Assembly: GCF_000380565.1 (NCBI RefSeq)
Contig: NZ_AQYJ01000029.1
Coordinates: 620,001 to 684,000, forward strand
Length of the DNA: 64,000 nucleotides
DNA from: Microbulbifer variabilis ATCC 700307
GTDB lineage: Bacteria > Pseudomonadota > Gammaproteobacteria > Pseudomonadales > Cellvibrionaceae
Direction of reading: 5' to 3'
Position numbers and translations under genes: made by a program. Shown piece by piece: positions 35,951 through 47,571 of this stretch (positions within the stretch are counted from its first letter, which is position 1; each line of letters starts with the position of its first letter). The notes under the pieces are model-generated. The model was not told the origin of the DNA. It ran no database searches and worked only from the letters and a program-made list of their open reading frames with translations.

Positions 35951-36997
35951 CTAGCAGCATTGTCCCTTGTTTTCGTTGCTTTGCAGCGCACGAGTAGAAA
36001 ATGGCATCTCACGGCCACAGCCGGGAAATAGGCCGAAATGTTGGGAAAAGTCGCCAATATACTCAAAGTGGGGTGCCATTCGCGTCTCTGCCAGCATTCT
36101 CCATGTATTTCCACAGACAGGGAAAACGCGGCCTTTCTCAATCACGTGATGCCCATCCAAGATAAATTCGTGTGGGCAACTTGGGATGGTGCCTTTGTAT
36201 ACAACTGCTTGGCCATAGTCTTCACAATCCTTTTCCAGCTGTGCCAGCTTGAACAGACGGTAGGTTGCGGAATAAAAGCGCACAGAACCACAGCGTGCGG
36301 AGAGGGTCGTATTTGTAACCTCCAGCGGGCGGCTTTCCATCAAGCGACTATCGCGAAATCCACTGCTTTGTGCCAGTTCCAGGAAGTCATTCCAGTAGAG
36401 GGCACCACCGAGACACTCTCCCACTAGCTCGGGATCGGTGCGCAGGGTGTCTGGTACACGGCGGTCTGCGTAGACGTCGGAAAAATAAAACTCCCCGCCA
36501 TCCTTGAGTAGCCGGTGGAGGCCGCGCAGTACGGCTCCTTTATCAGTGGACAGGTTCACAACACAGTTCGACACAATCACATCAAAACTGCCGGGCTCCA
36601 GATTAAGGTTTTCTAACTGCTCAATGTAACCATGCAGGAAGGTGACGTTGTCATAGCCAAATTTCTCCGAGTGGTAACTCTGGTGTTCGCGGGCAATTTG
36701 TAGTTGCTCATCAGTCATATCGACACCGACTACTTCGCCGCTTGGTCCAACCAATTGAGATAGTAGGTAGACATCGCGGCCGGAACCGCAGCCCAGGTCC
36801 AGCACCCGGCATCCCTCCAGCAGGGGTGGGCACACAAGCCCACAACCGTAATAGCGCGATAGGACCTCCGGGTGAATATTGGCCAGTAAAGGCTTCAACC
36901 ACTCCGGGACAGTGCTGGCATCGCAGCAGGCATCAGTCTTCAAGTCCGATGAGCTTTTCAGTTGACGTCCGTAGTAGTCCTGTACAATGTCGTGCAT
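35951..36997 (-). CDS. arsM: Arsenite methyltransferase (ArsM-like)
   Basis: A 348-residue SAM-dependent methyltransferase. SAM motif I is VLDLGCGSGRDVYLLSQLVG (near 65-84). Cysteines matching those used by ArsM enzymes to bind As(III) are visible: C24/C25 (TDACCD), C52 (GCGLVCP), C145 (SNCVVNLS) and C195 (GECLGGALYW). The spacings of 28 residues (C24 to C52) and 50 residues (C145 to C195) fit CmArsM. The C-terminal ~90 residues form the domain found in these longer ArsM proteins. It methylates arsenite to volatile or less reactive forms. No arsR, arsC or arsenite pump is adjacent, so it is an orphan gene with its own promoter. Confidence 0.85.
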   Translation of the reverse strand: MHDIVQDYYGRQLKSSSDLKTDACCDASTVPEWLKPLLANIHPEVLSRYYGCGLVCPPLLEGCRVLDLGCGSGRDVYLLSQLVGPSGEVVGVDMTDEQLQIAREHQSYHSEKFGYDNVTFLHGYIEQLENLNLEPGSFDVIVSNCVVNLSTDKGAVLRGLHRLLKDGGEFYFSDVYADRRVPDTLRTDPELVGECLGGALYWNDFLELAQSSGFRDSRLMESRPLEVTNTTLSARCGSVRFYSATYRLFKLAQLEKDCEDYGQAVVYKGTIPSCPHEFILDGHHVIEKGRVFPVCGNTWRMLAETRMAPHFEYIGDFSQHFGLFPGCGREMPFSTRALQSNENKGQCC

Positions 36998-37231
36998 CGG
37001 ATTTTTACCTTTCGCAGAGTTGTTTTCCTATATGGCATCAAAGCGCCTTCGCTGGGATCTTTTTACCTGTGTAAGAAGTCTGTAACAAGTGCAGGATTCG
37101 CGCGACCAAGTATTAGTAACTGGCAAATGGTTAAAGTTGCCTTTTGATGTCAGTGGGAGCTGGTTGTTAGATAATCTCTGCTTTTTGGTTAATATCCCCA
37201 GTTTCCGCGTTGACATTATGAGGGAACGTAA

Positions 37232-37852
37232 TTGAGCGATTACCTTGTCCCGGGCGCCTCCACAGAAGAAGGTGCTGAAGACTCCCTGCAAAATTCACAG
37301 TTTCTTGTGGATTTGCGCCAGCAAATGCTTCGTTTTGCCAGTTTGCAGCTGCAGGATACCCAGCTAGCTGAAGATGCTGTACAGGAGGCCCTGATGGGGG
37401 CCCTGAAAAACTCTCGCAGTTTTAATGGCCGTTCAGCACTCAAGACCTGGGTTTTTGCCATCTTGAAAAACAAGATCGCCGATGTACTACGCCAGCGTCA
37501 GCGCTTTGTGGATGCAGACCAGCTTGTACACGGCGACAGGGAGGAACATGATCATGATGAGTTATTCGATCAGACAGGTCACTGGCAGAAGGATGAGCGC
37601 CCCAAGAAGTGGGCTGATCCCGAGTCGGCGATTCACGATAAGCATTTCTGGCGAATCTTTGAAGCCTGCCTTAATTACCTGCCATCCCGCCAGGCCCAGC
37701 TATTTATGATGCGCGAGTTCATAGAGCTGGAAAGCCACGAGATTTGTGCCGCTGCCGAAGTGTCGGTGAGCAACTTGAATGTGACATTGCACCGAGCGCG
37801 CCTGCGCTTGCGTGAATGTCTGGAAGATCACTGGTTTGGCGTGGAGGGGTGA
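37232..37852 (+). CDS. ECF-type RNA polymerase sigma factor
   Basis: A 206-residue sigma-70 family factor with only regions 2 and 4. Region 2 (about 25-95) contains LRQQMLRFASLQL, LAEDAVQEALMGAL and FKTWVFAILKNKIADVLRQRQRF-type signatures. Region 4 (about 150-200) ends in the helix-turn-helix LESHEICAAAEVSVSNLNVTLHRARLRLRECL (landmark only). The start is TTG at 37232 with a GAGGGA ribosome-binding site. The small zinc-finger gene that follows within five bases is its probable anti-sigma. Confidence 0.9.
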   Translation: MSDYLVPGASTEEGAEDSLQNSQFLVDLRQQMLRFASLQLQDTQLAEDAVQEALMGALKNSRSFNGRSALKTWVFAILKNKIADVLRQRQRFVDADQLVHGDREEHDHDELFDQTGHWQKDERPKKWADPESAIHDKHFWRIFEACLNYLPSRQAQLFMMREFIELESHEICAAAEVSVSNLNVTLHRARLRLRECLEDHWFGVEG

Positions 37853-37856
37853 GCTG

Positions 37857-38051
37857 ATGAAATCGTGCCGGGAAGCTACACGCCTGATGTCCGAATCCCA
37901 GGAGCGAAACCTGAATTTACGCGAGCAGGCGAGCCTAAAATTACACTTGGCAATGTGTACGCCTTGCAGGAATTTTGGCAAGCAAATGCAAGTTCTTCGT
38001 CGTATTAGCAAATCTTATGCTGAAGGCGGGCCGGAGAAATCGGAAGATTAG
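37857..38051 (+). CDS. Small zinc-finger anti-sigma candidate
   Basis: A 64-residue cytoplasmic protein with the zf-HC2 arrangement: a Cys at residue 4 (MKSCREATRLMSESQE) and the HxxxCxxC motif HLAMCTPCRNF (about 31-41). Such zinc-binding anti-sigma domains clamp ECF sigma factors and release them on thiol oxidation. No transmembrane segment is present, so it would act as a soluble sensor. It begins four bases after the sigma stop, so expression is coupled. The longer open frame starting at 37812 lies inside the sigma gene and is not used. Confidence 0.82.
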   Translation: MKSCREATRLMSESQERNLNLREQASLKLHLAMCTPCRNFGKQMQVLRRISKSYAEGGPEKSED

Positions 38052-38080
38052 CCCCACCATATATTTATGGTGGGGCCCTT
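38051..38080. terminator. Hairpin between convergent genes
   Basis: A perfect 11-base stem (38051-38061 with 38066-38076) with loop tatt. No long T-run follows on the plus strand, so it may be a weak bidirectional terminator for the anti-sigma and the minus-strand pair. Confidence 0.55.
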
Positions 38081-38085
38081 CCAAA

Positions 38086-38586
38086 CTACCTGACAATTGC
38101 CCGCCTTGGGGGGGGTACATGTCGGTAGGCAATATGACCAGCCACAAAATGGGGCTGATACCAGTAGGCCCCGCAGTGCTCATAGGTCACATTACCAATT
38201 GTCACCCTTACACAGCTGGGTGGTAATGTGTACAGCCAACCGCCTACTCCAACCGCAGTCACACCCCAATATGCCGGCCCTGGGTAGGGCCAGTGACGTG
38301 GCCGCCAGGGTGGAGGATAGGGCCGGTGATGAGGGTGTATCGGTCGTACTGGGTGAAATGGTGGATGATTGGGAAACCTGCGCTCAAATTCCCCGGCCCT
38401 GAAATCGCCGTGAAAACGACCTTCAGGCATTGGTCTAAAGGTATTGAAATGCCCACCTACATTAAAATGAGCCCCAGCCCCACCAAAGTGACCGCGCGCC
38501 TCTGCGGGGGTGCTGAGTACCGACATGAACAACCCGCCCGATAGGAGTAGCAGTGCCGCCAGCCTCGCAAAGTTAACACTGATCAT
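38086..38586 (-). CDS. Secreted His/Pro-rich protein (DUF6515-like)
   Basis: A 166-residue exported protein (signal peptide about 30 residues ending in AEARG). The middle (about 45-100) is low complexity, rich in His, Pro, Arg and Phe. The C-terminal part has the short beta-repeat pattern GWLYTLPPSCVRVTIGNVTY...CGAYWYQP seen in DUF6515-type surface proteins. The histidine content suggests metal binding, but nothing more can be said. The start overlaps the end of the DUF2092 gene by four bases. Confidence 0.65.
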   Translation of the reverse strand: MISVNFARLAALLLLSGGLFMSVLSTPAEARGHFGGAGAHFNVGGHFNTFRPMPEGRFHGDFRAGEFERRFPNHPPFHPVRPIHPHHRPYPPPWRPRHWPYPGPAYWGVTAVGVGGWLYTLPPSCVRVTIGNVTYEHCGAYWYQPHFVAGHIAYRHVPPPRRAIVR

Positions 38587-39503
38587 TGTGCACCCTCCAT
38601 TTGCTTATTTGGCTCCGCCTTCTTCAGTGGGATCTTCTTAAGTTTCTCCGTAGCTGGCTTGTACTTGCCTGTTGCCCCTGGCTTGGCCTCCATCCACTTT
38701 AAAGTGGCGAGGAAGCGGGGCTTGGATGGGTCCCGGGTATTCACTGTGGAGATACGCAGGGGTAGAGGCTGATCTCCAACCTTTATCCAGATTTCCCAGT
38801 CGAGGTTCTCCGACCGAAAAGCCCAGTGTTTGGTGCGCTGGCCATTTACCATAGGTGAGTTCACCAGAAATCCCTCTTTGATTCCGGCCCAGGCATCTGG
38901 CTTGCGTCCCCACTCAAGTAAATCGGCGAATGGTATTTCAATGCCGTAGTCCTTGGCTGCCTGGGTGAGCACCTCCGGTGTCGGTTGGGAGGCCTCTATT
39001 TCGGCAAAATAGCCATTACGAGGAGCCAGCATCGTGAACTTATTGTCGCTATGGAAGAATTGACGGGTTATTGAATCGGTGGTCAGGTCGACACGTAACT
39101 GATCGGGAGGTGTCGCCATATACATGACTTTACCGCCAATTAAGAGCTTCTGCTTATTATCCAGTACCACTTCAGTGAATATGCGGGCATTGAACATCAG
39201 CGTTTTCATACTTGCCAGGTATTTCCCCATTTGCTGCAAAGCCTCCATGGCCTTGGGGTCAATCGATTGGTTGGACTCGGCACTCTCCATTTGATTGGTT
39301 GGTGTCTGTGGCGAGTCTTTCTGACCTGGTGGCGGAGAGGGCTTGGGCACCGAGCCATTGGGTTCGGTTGTTTGGCTCTGGCTCTCTGCAGTTTCTGATG
39401 GCGGGGGGGGAGAGGGTTGGGCGGTTGCGGCAGGAACAGATATTACCAGCACTGCAAGGATCAGGGCACGAGTTAGGCCACCTAAAGGTTTCGGAGCGAG
39501 CAT
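38583..39503 (-). CDS. DUF2092 periplasmic protein
   Basis: A 306-residue exported protein. A signal peptide (about 29 residues, ending TAQ) leads into a Pro/Ser/Gln-rich linker (about 30-80), then the DUF2092 domain. That domain has a LolA-like predicted fold with IDPKAMEALQQMGKYLASMK, then QFFHSDNKFTMLAPRNGYFAEIE and FADLLEWG. It probably binds a lipid or hydrophobic ligand in the periplasm; that is inferred from the fold class. It forms a two-gene operon with the His/Pro-rich gene. Confidence 0.82.
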   Translation of the reverse strand: MLAPKPLGGLTRALILAVLVISVPAATAQPSPPPPSETAESQSQTTEPNGSVPKPSPPPGQKDSPQTPTNQMESAESNQSIDPKAMEALQQMGKYLASMKTLMFNARIFTEVVLDNKQKLLIGGKVMYMATPPDQLRVDLTTDSITRQFFHSDNKFTMLAPRNGYFAEIEASQPTPEVLTQAAKDYGIEIPFADLLEWGRKPDAWAGIKEGFLVNSPMVNGQRTKHWAFRSENLDWEIWIKVGDQPLPLRISTVNTRDPSKPRFLATLKWMEAKPGATGKYKPATEKLKKIPLKKAEPNKQMEGAQ

Positions 39504-39770
39504 TTACCGGTACCTCTCAAGTCATACTCATGGCATTTAAATCAGTGTAGAGGACTTACCGGGTGGCGCAGAAAGGTGTGCTATGAGGCTGACAGGTGCA
39601 GGAGTAGCAGTGGCCTAATTTGAAAAAACGTACCAGTCAGTTTGATGGGCAGCTTTAATAAAGTGACCCATTAGGCATTTTATCCTTAAAAATGAATAGC
39701 TTGGGACGAGCCTATTTGAGCTATCCTGACTTGTTTGCTAGAGTCGAGCGTAAGATTATCCAGTTTCTTT

Positions 39771-40193
39771 ATGTCCATGAATGTTGTTCGACTGTCTTTT
39801 TTGCTGATTGCACTGCTGGTCTTCCAGACCGCAGGTGCTTTCTATGACAGTCACGATGAACTCCAGGATATCGCCAGTCACCTGCCTCTTCATCATGATG
39901 TGGACCATGAAGAGGCCTCAGGGAAGATTCCATTTCCCAGTGCTCCAAGCAACCCCGCTCTTGATAGAGATACCCTGGTATCTCAAGCTGGGGAAGAGCC
40001 TGACCAATCTGCTCCGCTGCTGGATTTTTGTAATCACTGTTGCCACTGCCATGGGAGCTCTATCACCGGGCTACTTGGCCAGGCATTCCAATCAATTTTA
40101 ACGGGCAGTATCACATACCGGGAGTTGGCAAGCGCCGCGGTTCCCAGTGGTTACTTCTCACCTTTACTACGCCCACCTATAACCCAAGTCTGA
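39771..40193 (+). CDS. CzcI-like small His/Cys-rich protein at the head of a czc operon
   Basis: A 140-residue exported protein: N-terminal hydrophobic segment (MSMNVVRLSFLLIALLVFQ, about 1-20), then acidic and His-rich stretches (HLPLHHDVDHEE), then a compact CNHCCHCHGSS motif near residue 93 and a variable C-terminus. Position just before CzcCBA genes and the metal-ligand residues match CzcI-type proteins, which are linked to regulation of CzcCBA expression. The ATG at 39771 is chosen over a TTG at 39735. Metal binding is an inference from residues. Confidence 0.7.
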   Translation: MSMNVVRLSFLLIALLVFQTAGAFYDSHDELQDIASHLPLHHDVDHEEASGKIPFPSAPSNPALDRDTLVSQAGEEPDQSAPLLDFCNHCCHCHGSSITGLLGQAFQSILTGSITYRELASAAVPSGYFSPLLRPPITQV

Positions 40194-40269
40194 CCTTTCT
40201 ATTGCTGCGCGAGTAAAGAGAGTCGAAAGACCCAACTCGCGTGTACGAGATGTGACTTGGGAGATATCC

Positions 40270-41601
40270 ATGGATTTGTTTCACACGCTCATTGCGAGTG
40301 TGGTTTGTCGCCGTGCCGCCTGGCCATTGGCGGTGGCGATATTGTGTTTACCTACGCAGTCAGTATTTGCGCAGAAGGGGGAGTTGCTGACACTACCAAA
40401 TGCGGTTGGGCTTACGCTCGCGCAGAACCCAGAACTTGCAATTTTTCCATTACAAAAAAGAGGGCTGGACGGTGCCGGGCAGACCGCAGCCCTAAAACCG
40501 GAGATGGAGCTGGGTGTCGAGACTGAGTACAAGCACTTCAATAACGGTGACTCGGATAATGCTCCAGATCCGGAAGACGATGCTGATAATGAGTTTGAAC
40601 TGACGGTAACTCTCTCTTCTGTTGTGGAGCTGGGGAATAAGCGGCAGGCTCGAATAGATGTTGTCAATGCGCAGCGGGACCTGCTCATCGCTGATGAGCA
40701 GGCGATGGCCTTAGATCTGCTGGCGGAAGTTATCCGCCGCTATGCCCAGGTATTGGCTGCTCAGGAACTGGTGGTCTTGGCGGAGGAGAAAGTCTCGCTT
40801 GCACGTGAGGCATTGAGTGCCGTTAGTGCGCGGGTCAGCGCTGCGGCCAGTCCTGTGTCAGAGCGAATGCGTGCGGAGTCCTCCCTGGAAAAAGCCATCC
40901 TCGCCGAACAGACCGATCAAAGTATGTTGGTGTATTACAAACATGCACTCTCGGCGCTATGGGGGCAGCCGGCCCAGAACTATTGGGTGGATTCCGCCGA
41001 GCTTTATCGCTTTGAGTCGGGTGCCAGTTTTGAAGTGTTGTATGAAAGAGCCCAGGAAAACCCTGCGATTGCGCGCTTTGCCTCTGAAGAGCGTTTGCAG
41101 GCTTCAAGGCTACGGTTGACCCAGGCTAATTCAAGGCCGGATGTTGGTTGGTATGCTGGCCTTCGTGTGAATCCGGCAGTGAACGAAACTGCTGTCCTGG
41201 CAGGCTTCAACGTTCCACTTTTAACAGCCAAGCGCAACCGCGGTGCCGAACTAGAGGCAGTGGCAGAGCTAGATCAAGTCATGCTGCGCCGTGAGGCTGC
41301 CCTGTTGCAGCTCTATCCTCAGCTTTTTCTTGCCGTGACCAGCCGTGAACAGGCTCTCGGCACTGTCTCCACATTGCAGGACTTTATTATTCCCAAACTT
41401 CGCCAGGCTTTGAATGAAGTGGATCGCGCTTACCGTCGCGGTAGGGATTCTTATGTAGACCTTATTTCCGCAAGAGAAGAATTGCTAAATGCCAAGCGTG
41501 CGCGAATTGAAGCAGCGCGATCTGTACTTCTTTTTGGCGCAGAGATCGAACAATTGACCGCCAGGCCCCTGGGGCCCATGGGCGCCGATAGCAGTAAATA
41601 A
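40270..41601 (+). CDS. czcC: CzcC-like outer-membrane efflux protein (TolC family)
   Basis: A 443-residue outer-membrane factor of a tripartite metal efflux pump. A signal peptide (ending SVFAQ, about residue 35) is followed by two outer-membrane efflux protein repeats, with long helices rich in Ala, Glu and Arg and the ASPVSERMRAES-type turn near 200. The start at ATG 40270 follows GGGAG at good spacing; a GTG at 40252 would add six residues. It is the first of the three pump genes, in the order czcC-czcB-czcA. Confidence 0.88.
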   Translation: MDLFHTLIASVVCRRAAWPLAVAILCLPTQSVFAQKGELLTLPNAVGLTLAQNPELAIFPLQKRGLDGAGQTAALKPEMELGVETEYKHFNNGDSDNAPDPEDDADNEFELTVTLSSVVELGNKRQARIDVVNAQRDLLIADEQAMALDLLAEVIRRYAQVLAAQELVVLAEEKVSLAREALSAVSARVSAAASPVSERMRAESSLEKAILAEQTDQSMLVYYKHALSALWGQPAQNYWVDSAELYRFESGASFEVLYERAQENPAIARFASEERLQASRLRLTQANSRPDVGWYAGLRVNPAVNETAVLAGFNVPLLTAKRNRGAELEAVAELDQVMLRREAALLQLYPQLFLAVTSREQALGTVSTLQDFIIPKLRQALNEVDRAYRRGRDSYVDLISAREELLNAKRARIEAARSVLLFGAEIEQLTARPLGPMGADSSK

Positions 41602-41615
41602 TTTTGGATTGAGAA

Positions 41616-42869
41616 ATGAGTAAATCAACTTATGTGATTCGGTTGGCAATACTATTCTTTTCCCTCATTTTTTCGGGGGTTTGGCTGGTATCCCAAAGCT
41701 ATGCAAGCGGCAGTCATGGTGATAGCCATGGAGGACACGAAGAGCACGAAGAAGCAAAAGGCCCAAACGGAGGCCGATTATTAGAAAAGGGCGATCTCAC
41801 AGTAGAGCTCCTGATTTACGAAAGCGGTGTTCATCCGGAATTCCGTGCTTGGGTTACCCGTAATGGTAACTCTCTGGAAAATGCCAGCCTTTCCGTTGAG
41901 CTGGAAAGGCTTGGCGGCCAAGTGGATCAAATCTCTTTTAGCTGGGACTCCAGCACAGCGTTCTATCGTGGTGAGGGTATGGTAAAAGAACCGCACTCTT
42001 TCGATGTTTTAGTTTCTGTTTTCCTCAATGGTGAGCGTACCGAGTGGAAATATGAATCCCATGAAGGCCGCGTACAGATCTCTGAGCAAATAGCAAAAAA
42101 GGCTGGTATTAAAACCGCAGTTGCTGGTCCAGGCTCTATTAAAGAAAGCGTCACCTTATATGGTAAAACTGCGATTGATCATCGTAGCCTAAGCCATGTG
42201 CGGGCCCGCTATCCGGGAACCGTAATTACCATAAAAAAAGCGCTTGGTGACTTGGTAGAGAAAGGGGAAGAACTCGCTACTATCGAATCCAATGATAGCT
42301 TACAAACTTATCCATTGGTTGCACCGATTAGTGGCCAGATTATCGACAAGCAGGCCAGCCGCGGTGAATTCAGTGGTGAGCGAGTGCTGTTTACCATAGC
42401 AAACTATGATCAACTGTGGGCCGAGCTCCAGGTGTTTCCCACTCGTCGCGGCCAGATTAGCCGTGGCCAGAAAGTTTCCATTACTGCTGGTGACCGCACT
42501 TTCGAGTCAACGATTACCAGTCTTGCTCCCGGTGGTAATGGCCAGCCCTTCGCGATTGCAAGGGCAGTGATTGAAAACTCAAATGATCTCTGGACAACAG
42601 ATCTGATGGTGCAGGGGCAAGTTGTAACCAGTGAAAATCCTGTGCCTCTAGTGGTTGAAAACCAGGCCTTGCAGCCTTTGCGCAATTGGACAGTGGTATT
42701 TGTCAAAGTAGGGCAAGCCTACGAAGTTCGTCCGCTCAAGCTTGGACGTACGGATGGCAAGGTGACAGAGGTGCTGAGTGGCCTCAATGTGGGTGATCGC
42801 TATGTCACGGAGAACAGCTACCTGATTAAAGCGGATATCGAAAAATCCGGTGCTGCGCATAACCACTAA
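41616..42869 (+). CDS. czcB: CzcB-like RND periplasmic adaptor subunit
   Basis: A 417-residue membrane-fusion protein linking the CzcA pump to CzcC. An N-terminal membrane/signal segment leads into a His-rich stretch SHGDSHGGHEEHEE (about 32-47), a metal-binding N-terminal domain of CzcB proteins, then the lipoyl-like hairpin (VITIKKALGDLVEKGEELATIES, landmark) and beta-barrel domains. The C-terminus ends HNH. Histidines support Zn, Co or Cd handling. It lies 14 bases after czcC. Confidence 0.9.
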   Translation: MSKSTYVIRLAILFFSLIFSGVWLVSQSYASGSHGDSHGGHEEHEEAKGPNGGRLLEKGDLTVELLIYESGVHPEFRAWVTRNGNSLENASLSVELERLGGQVDQISFSWDSSTAFYRGEGMVKEPHSFDVLVSVFLNGERTEWKYESHEGRVQISEQIAKKAGIKTAVAGPGSIKESVTLYGKTAIDHRSLSHVRARYPGTVITIKKALGDLVEKGEELATIESNDSLQTYPLVAPISGQIIDKQASRGEFSGERVLFTIANYDQLWAELQVFPTRRGQISRGQKVSITAGDRTFESTITSLAPGGNGQPFAIARAVIENSNDLWTTDLMVQGQVVTSENPVPLVVENQALQPLRNWTVVFVKVGQAYEVRPLKLGRTDGKVTEVLSGLNVGDRYVTENSYLIKADIEKSGAAHNH

Positions 42870-42873
42870 TTGA

Positions 42874-46029
<3,156 letters not shown>

Positions 46030-46446
46030 TTTTTCGTGTATCTGCCTACTTCACCTAATAAGTGGGAGGTAGGCAGAGCATTCCTGGAAGAATCTATTTT
46101 TCCTCCAAGGTTCTTCTCATGTGCCATTCTGATTAATACTTAGACTGGTATTGATATAGACTAGGAAATTGTGACCGGGATATACACTCTTAAACTGCAT
46201 ATAATCATTGATCATATTCTTCACAGATGTATTTATTAGAGTGTTAAAAATAAATTTGGGTATTTAACCCTATGTCTGATTGCTAAAATTCAGATATCAT
46301 GTCTAATAAATACCATTAATAATTTTAAAAGTGGTTTAAATGTGAGGTGGTATATTAGACAGCTTTCTGTTGGTACTTATTGTTAGATGTAAAATGGCTT
46401 TCTGAGTGGTTTAATTTCTGGATCTCAGTGTCAAATATATTTTGGT

Positions 46447-46608
46447 GTGCTAAAAGTAGGCTTGTATCTTCTTTACTATGCCCCTCTAATCGATATTCTA
46501 CTTCTTGTCATTGCGGTCGTTGATGTTAGAACTGCTGTAGCACCAACTTTCTTCTATAGTCTTACTGTAGCTTCTATTGGAGTTTTAGTTGTTTTGGTCA
46601 TGATCTGA
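46447..46608 (+). CDS. Possible tiny membrane protein (53 residues)
   Basis: A GTG-started frame of 53 codons. The product has two hydrophobic helices (about 4-24 and 34-53) separated by a short D-V-R-T turn, a pattern like small two-helix membrane proteins. No ribosome-binding site stands out before the GTG, and no homologue is recognised. The clean amphipathic layout is the only support. Confidence 0.3.
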   Translation: MLKVGLYLLYYAPLIDILLLVIAVVDVRTAVAPTFFYSLTVASIGVLVVLVMI

Positions 46609-46696
46609 TTCGCTGGGTGGATACTTAATTCGCTTATTATTTTACAGGTAGATTTAAGCCGGCCAATCCTGGCTTAATTTGAGATGTGGACTTGTT

Positions 46697-46843
46697 GTGT
46701 TCTTAAAAGCGGTATTGGCCTGTGTTATTTCTCTGGTACGCGCTATTTGGGTGGTAGAGGATATGAAAAAAGCCTTGCCACTTTCTGTGGGAATATACTG
46801 TAAAAATATTGGCATCCTTTTGATCCTGGCTGGAGTTTATTAG
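46697..46843 (+). CDS. Possible tiny membrane protein (48 residues)
   Basis: A GTG-started frame of 48 codons, lying 88 bases after the previous one. It has two hydrophobic segments with a central charged turn (VVEDMKKA) and ends in LLILAGVY. No ribosome-binding site or homologue is recognised. It is listed because it is open, membrane-like and in tandem with another such frame. Confidence 0.3.
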   Translation: MFLKAVLACVISLVRAIWVVEDMKKALPLSVGIYCKNIGILLILAGVY

Positions 46844-46933
46844 TTTGTCAAAAGGGAAAGAAAATCCTGTCATTAGGATCGTTAGCCTATTTCCTAGTAT
46901 TAAAATCAAAATAGTACCAGCCGCTCAAAGATG

Positions 46934-46966
46934 AAAAGGCACCACTTATAAAGCGGTGCCTTTTGC
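46934..46966. terminator. Hairpin downstream of the protease-chaperone operon
   Basis: Ten-base stem aaaaggcacc/ggtgcctttt (46934-46943 with 46955-46964), flanked by A/T runs on both sides. On the minus strand it lies just after the chaperone-like gene and would end that transcript. Confidence 0.75.
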
Positions 46967-47006
46967 TTGTCTAAGGCGAAGCCATGCTTAACTTAGTAAG
47001 CTATAC

Positions 47007-47558
47007 CTATTGTGCTTCATGCATAGTTTCAGTAACTTCAACTCGACTTTCAACAGCCAAGCCAGACTGTTTTATCGCATTGAAAGCTTCTACTAAGTCA
47101 TTGCCTTCTTTAACTTTCAAGATGGCAATATCAGTACCGGGAAATACTGACAATACTTCCATGCCAGAAATTGACGCTACTTCTGATGCTTCAACATTCT
47201 TGCCTAATAATATTGTTATATTTCCGGTTAAAGTTGTCAGTTTGTTTGTGATTGTGTTTCGTACAATTGTACCTTTGCCAACAACATCTGATGCAGAATT
47301 ATTGCCGATATTGACTATCGCCATTTCGCCTTTTGTCACAACAATAGATTCTGGTGCAGCAATGGATACTGGGACAGTTTTCAAGGATCTTTCAACCTTA
47401 AAGATACCAAAATCAGCAGAATTCGTTCTTGCCGCAGCTATGGTGTTTAGCTTCTTAATCTCTATATCTTTCTTTTCCACAGCATCAATAGCGTTTGCCT
47501 GTGTAATACCTGATAAACACATTGCAGCAGTTAAGATCGTTAATTTATTTAGCTTCAT
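47007..47558 (-). CDS. Putative external chaperone of the upstream subtilase (ASP ORF2-like)
   Basis: A 183-residue exported protein (signal peptide about 23 residues, ending in TQANA). The mature part has a strand-rich N-terminal region and a C-terminal stretch (about 125-178: VASISGMEVLSVFPGTDIAI, then a helix, then AVESRVEV) laid out like subtilase propeptide folds. It starts 13 bases after the stop of a P-domain subtilase, in the same operon. In Aeromonas sobria serine protease (ASP) the next gene, ORF2, is an external chaperone that replaces the missing propeptide. This gene fits that role by order, size, export and fold. The ATG at 47558 has an AAGAAGGGA ribosome-binding site. Homology is inferred, not tested. 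Confidence 0.65.
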   Translation of the reverse strand: MKLNKLTILTAAMCLSGITQANAIDAVEKKDIEIKKLNTIAAARTNSADFGIFKVERSLKTVPVSIAAPESIVVTKGEMAIVNIGNNSASDVVGKGTIVRNTITNKLTTLTGNITILLGKNVEASEVASISGMEVLSVFPGTDIAILKVKEGNDLVEAFNAIKQSGLAVESRVEVTETMHEAQ

Positions 47559-47571
47559 TGTATTTCCCTTC

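Larger units (their letters stand above)
46030..46983. other. AT-rich intergenic stretch with two possible tiny membrane genes
   Basis: About 950 bases between czcA and the protease locus, clearly richer in A and T than the pump genes. It starts with a hairpin (about 46041-46076, stem up to 14 bases with G-U pairs and no T-run). It then holds two short open frames described separately and ends in a hairpin at 46934-46964. Confidence 0.5.

Noticed and set aside
46041-46076. Hairpin after czcA as a terminator
   Set aside because: The stem is good but no T-run follows; left as a hairpin of unknown role.
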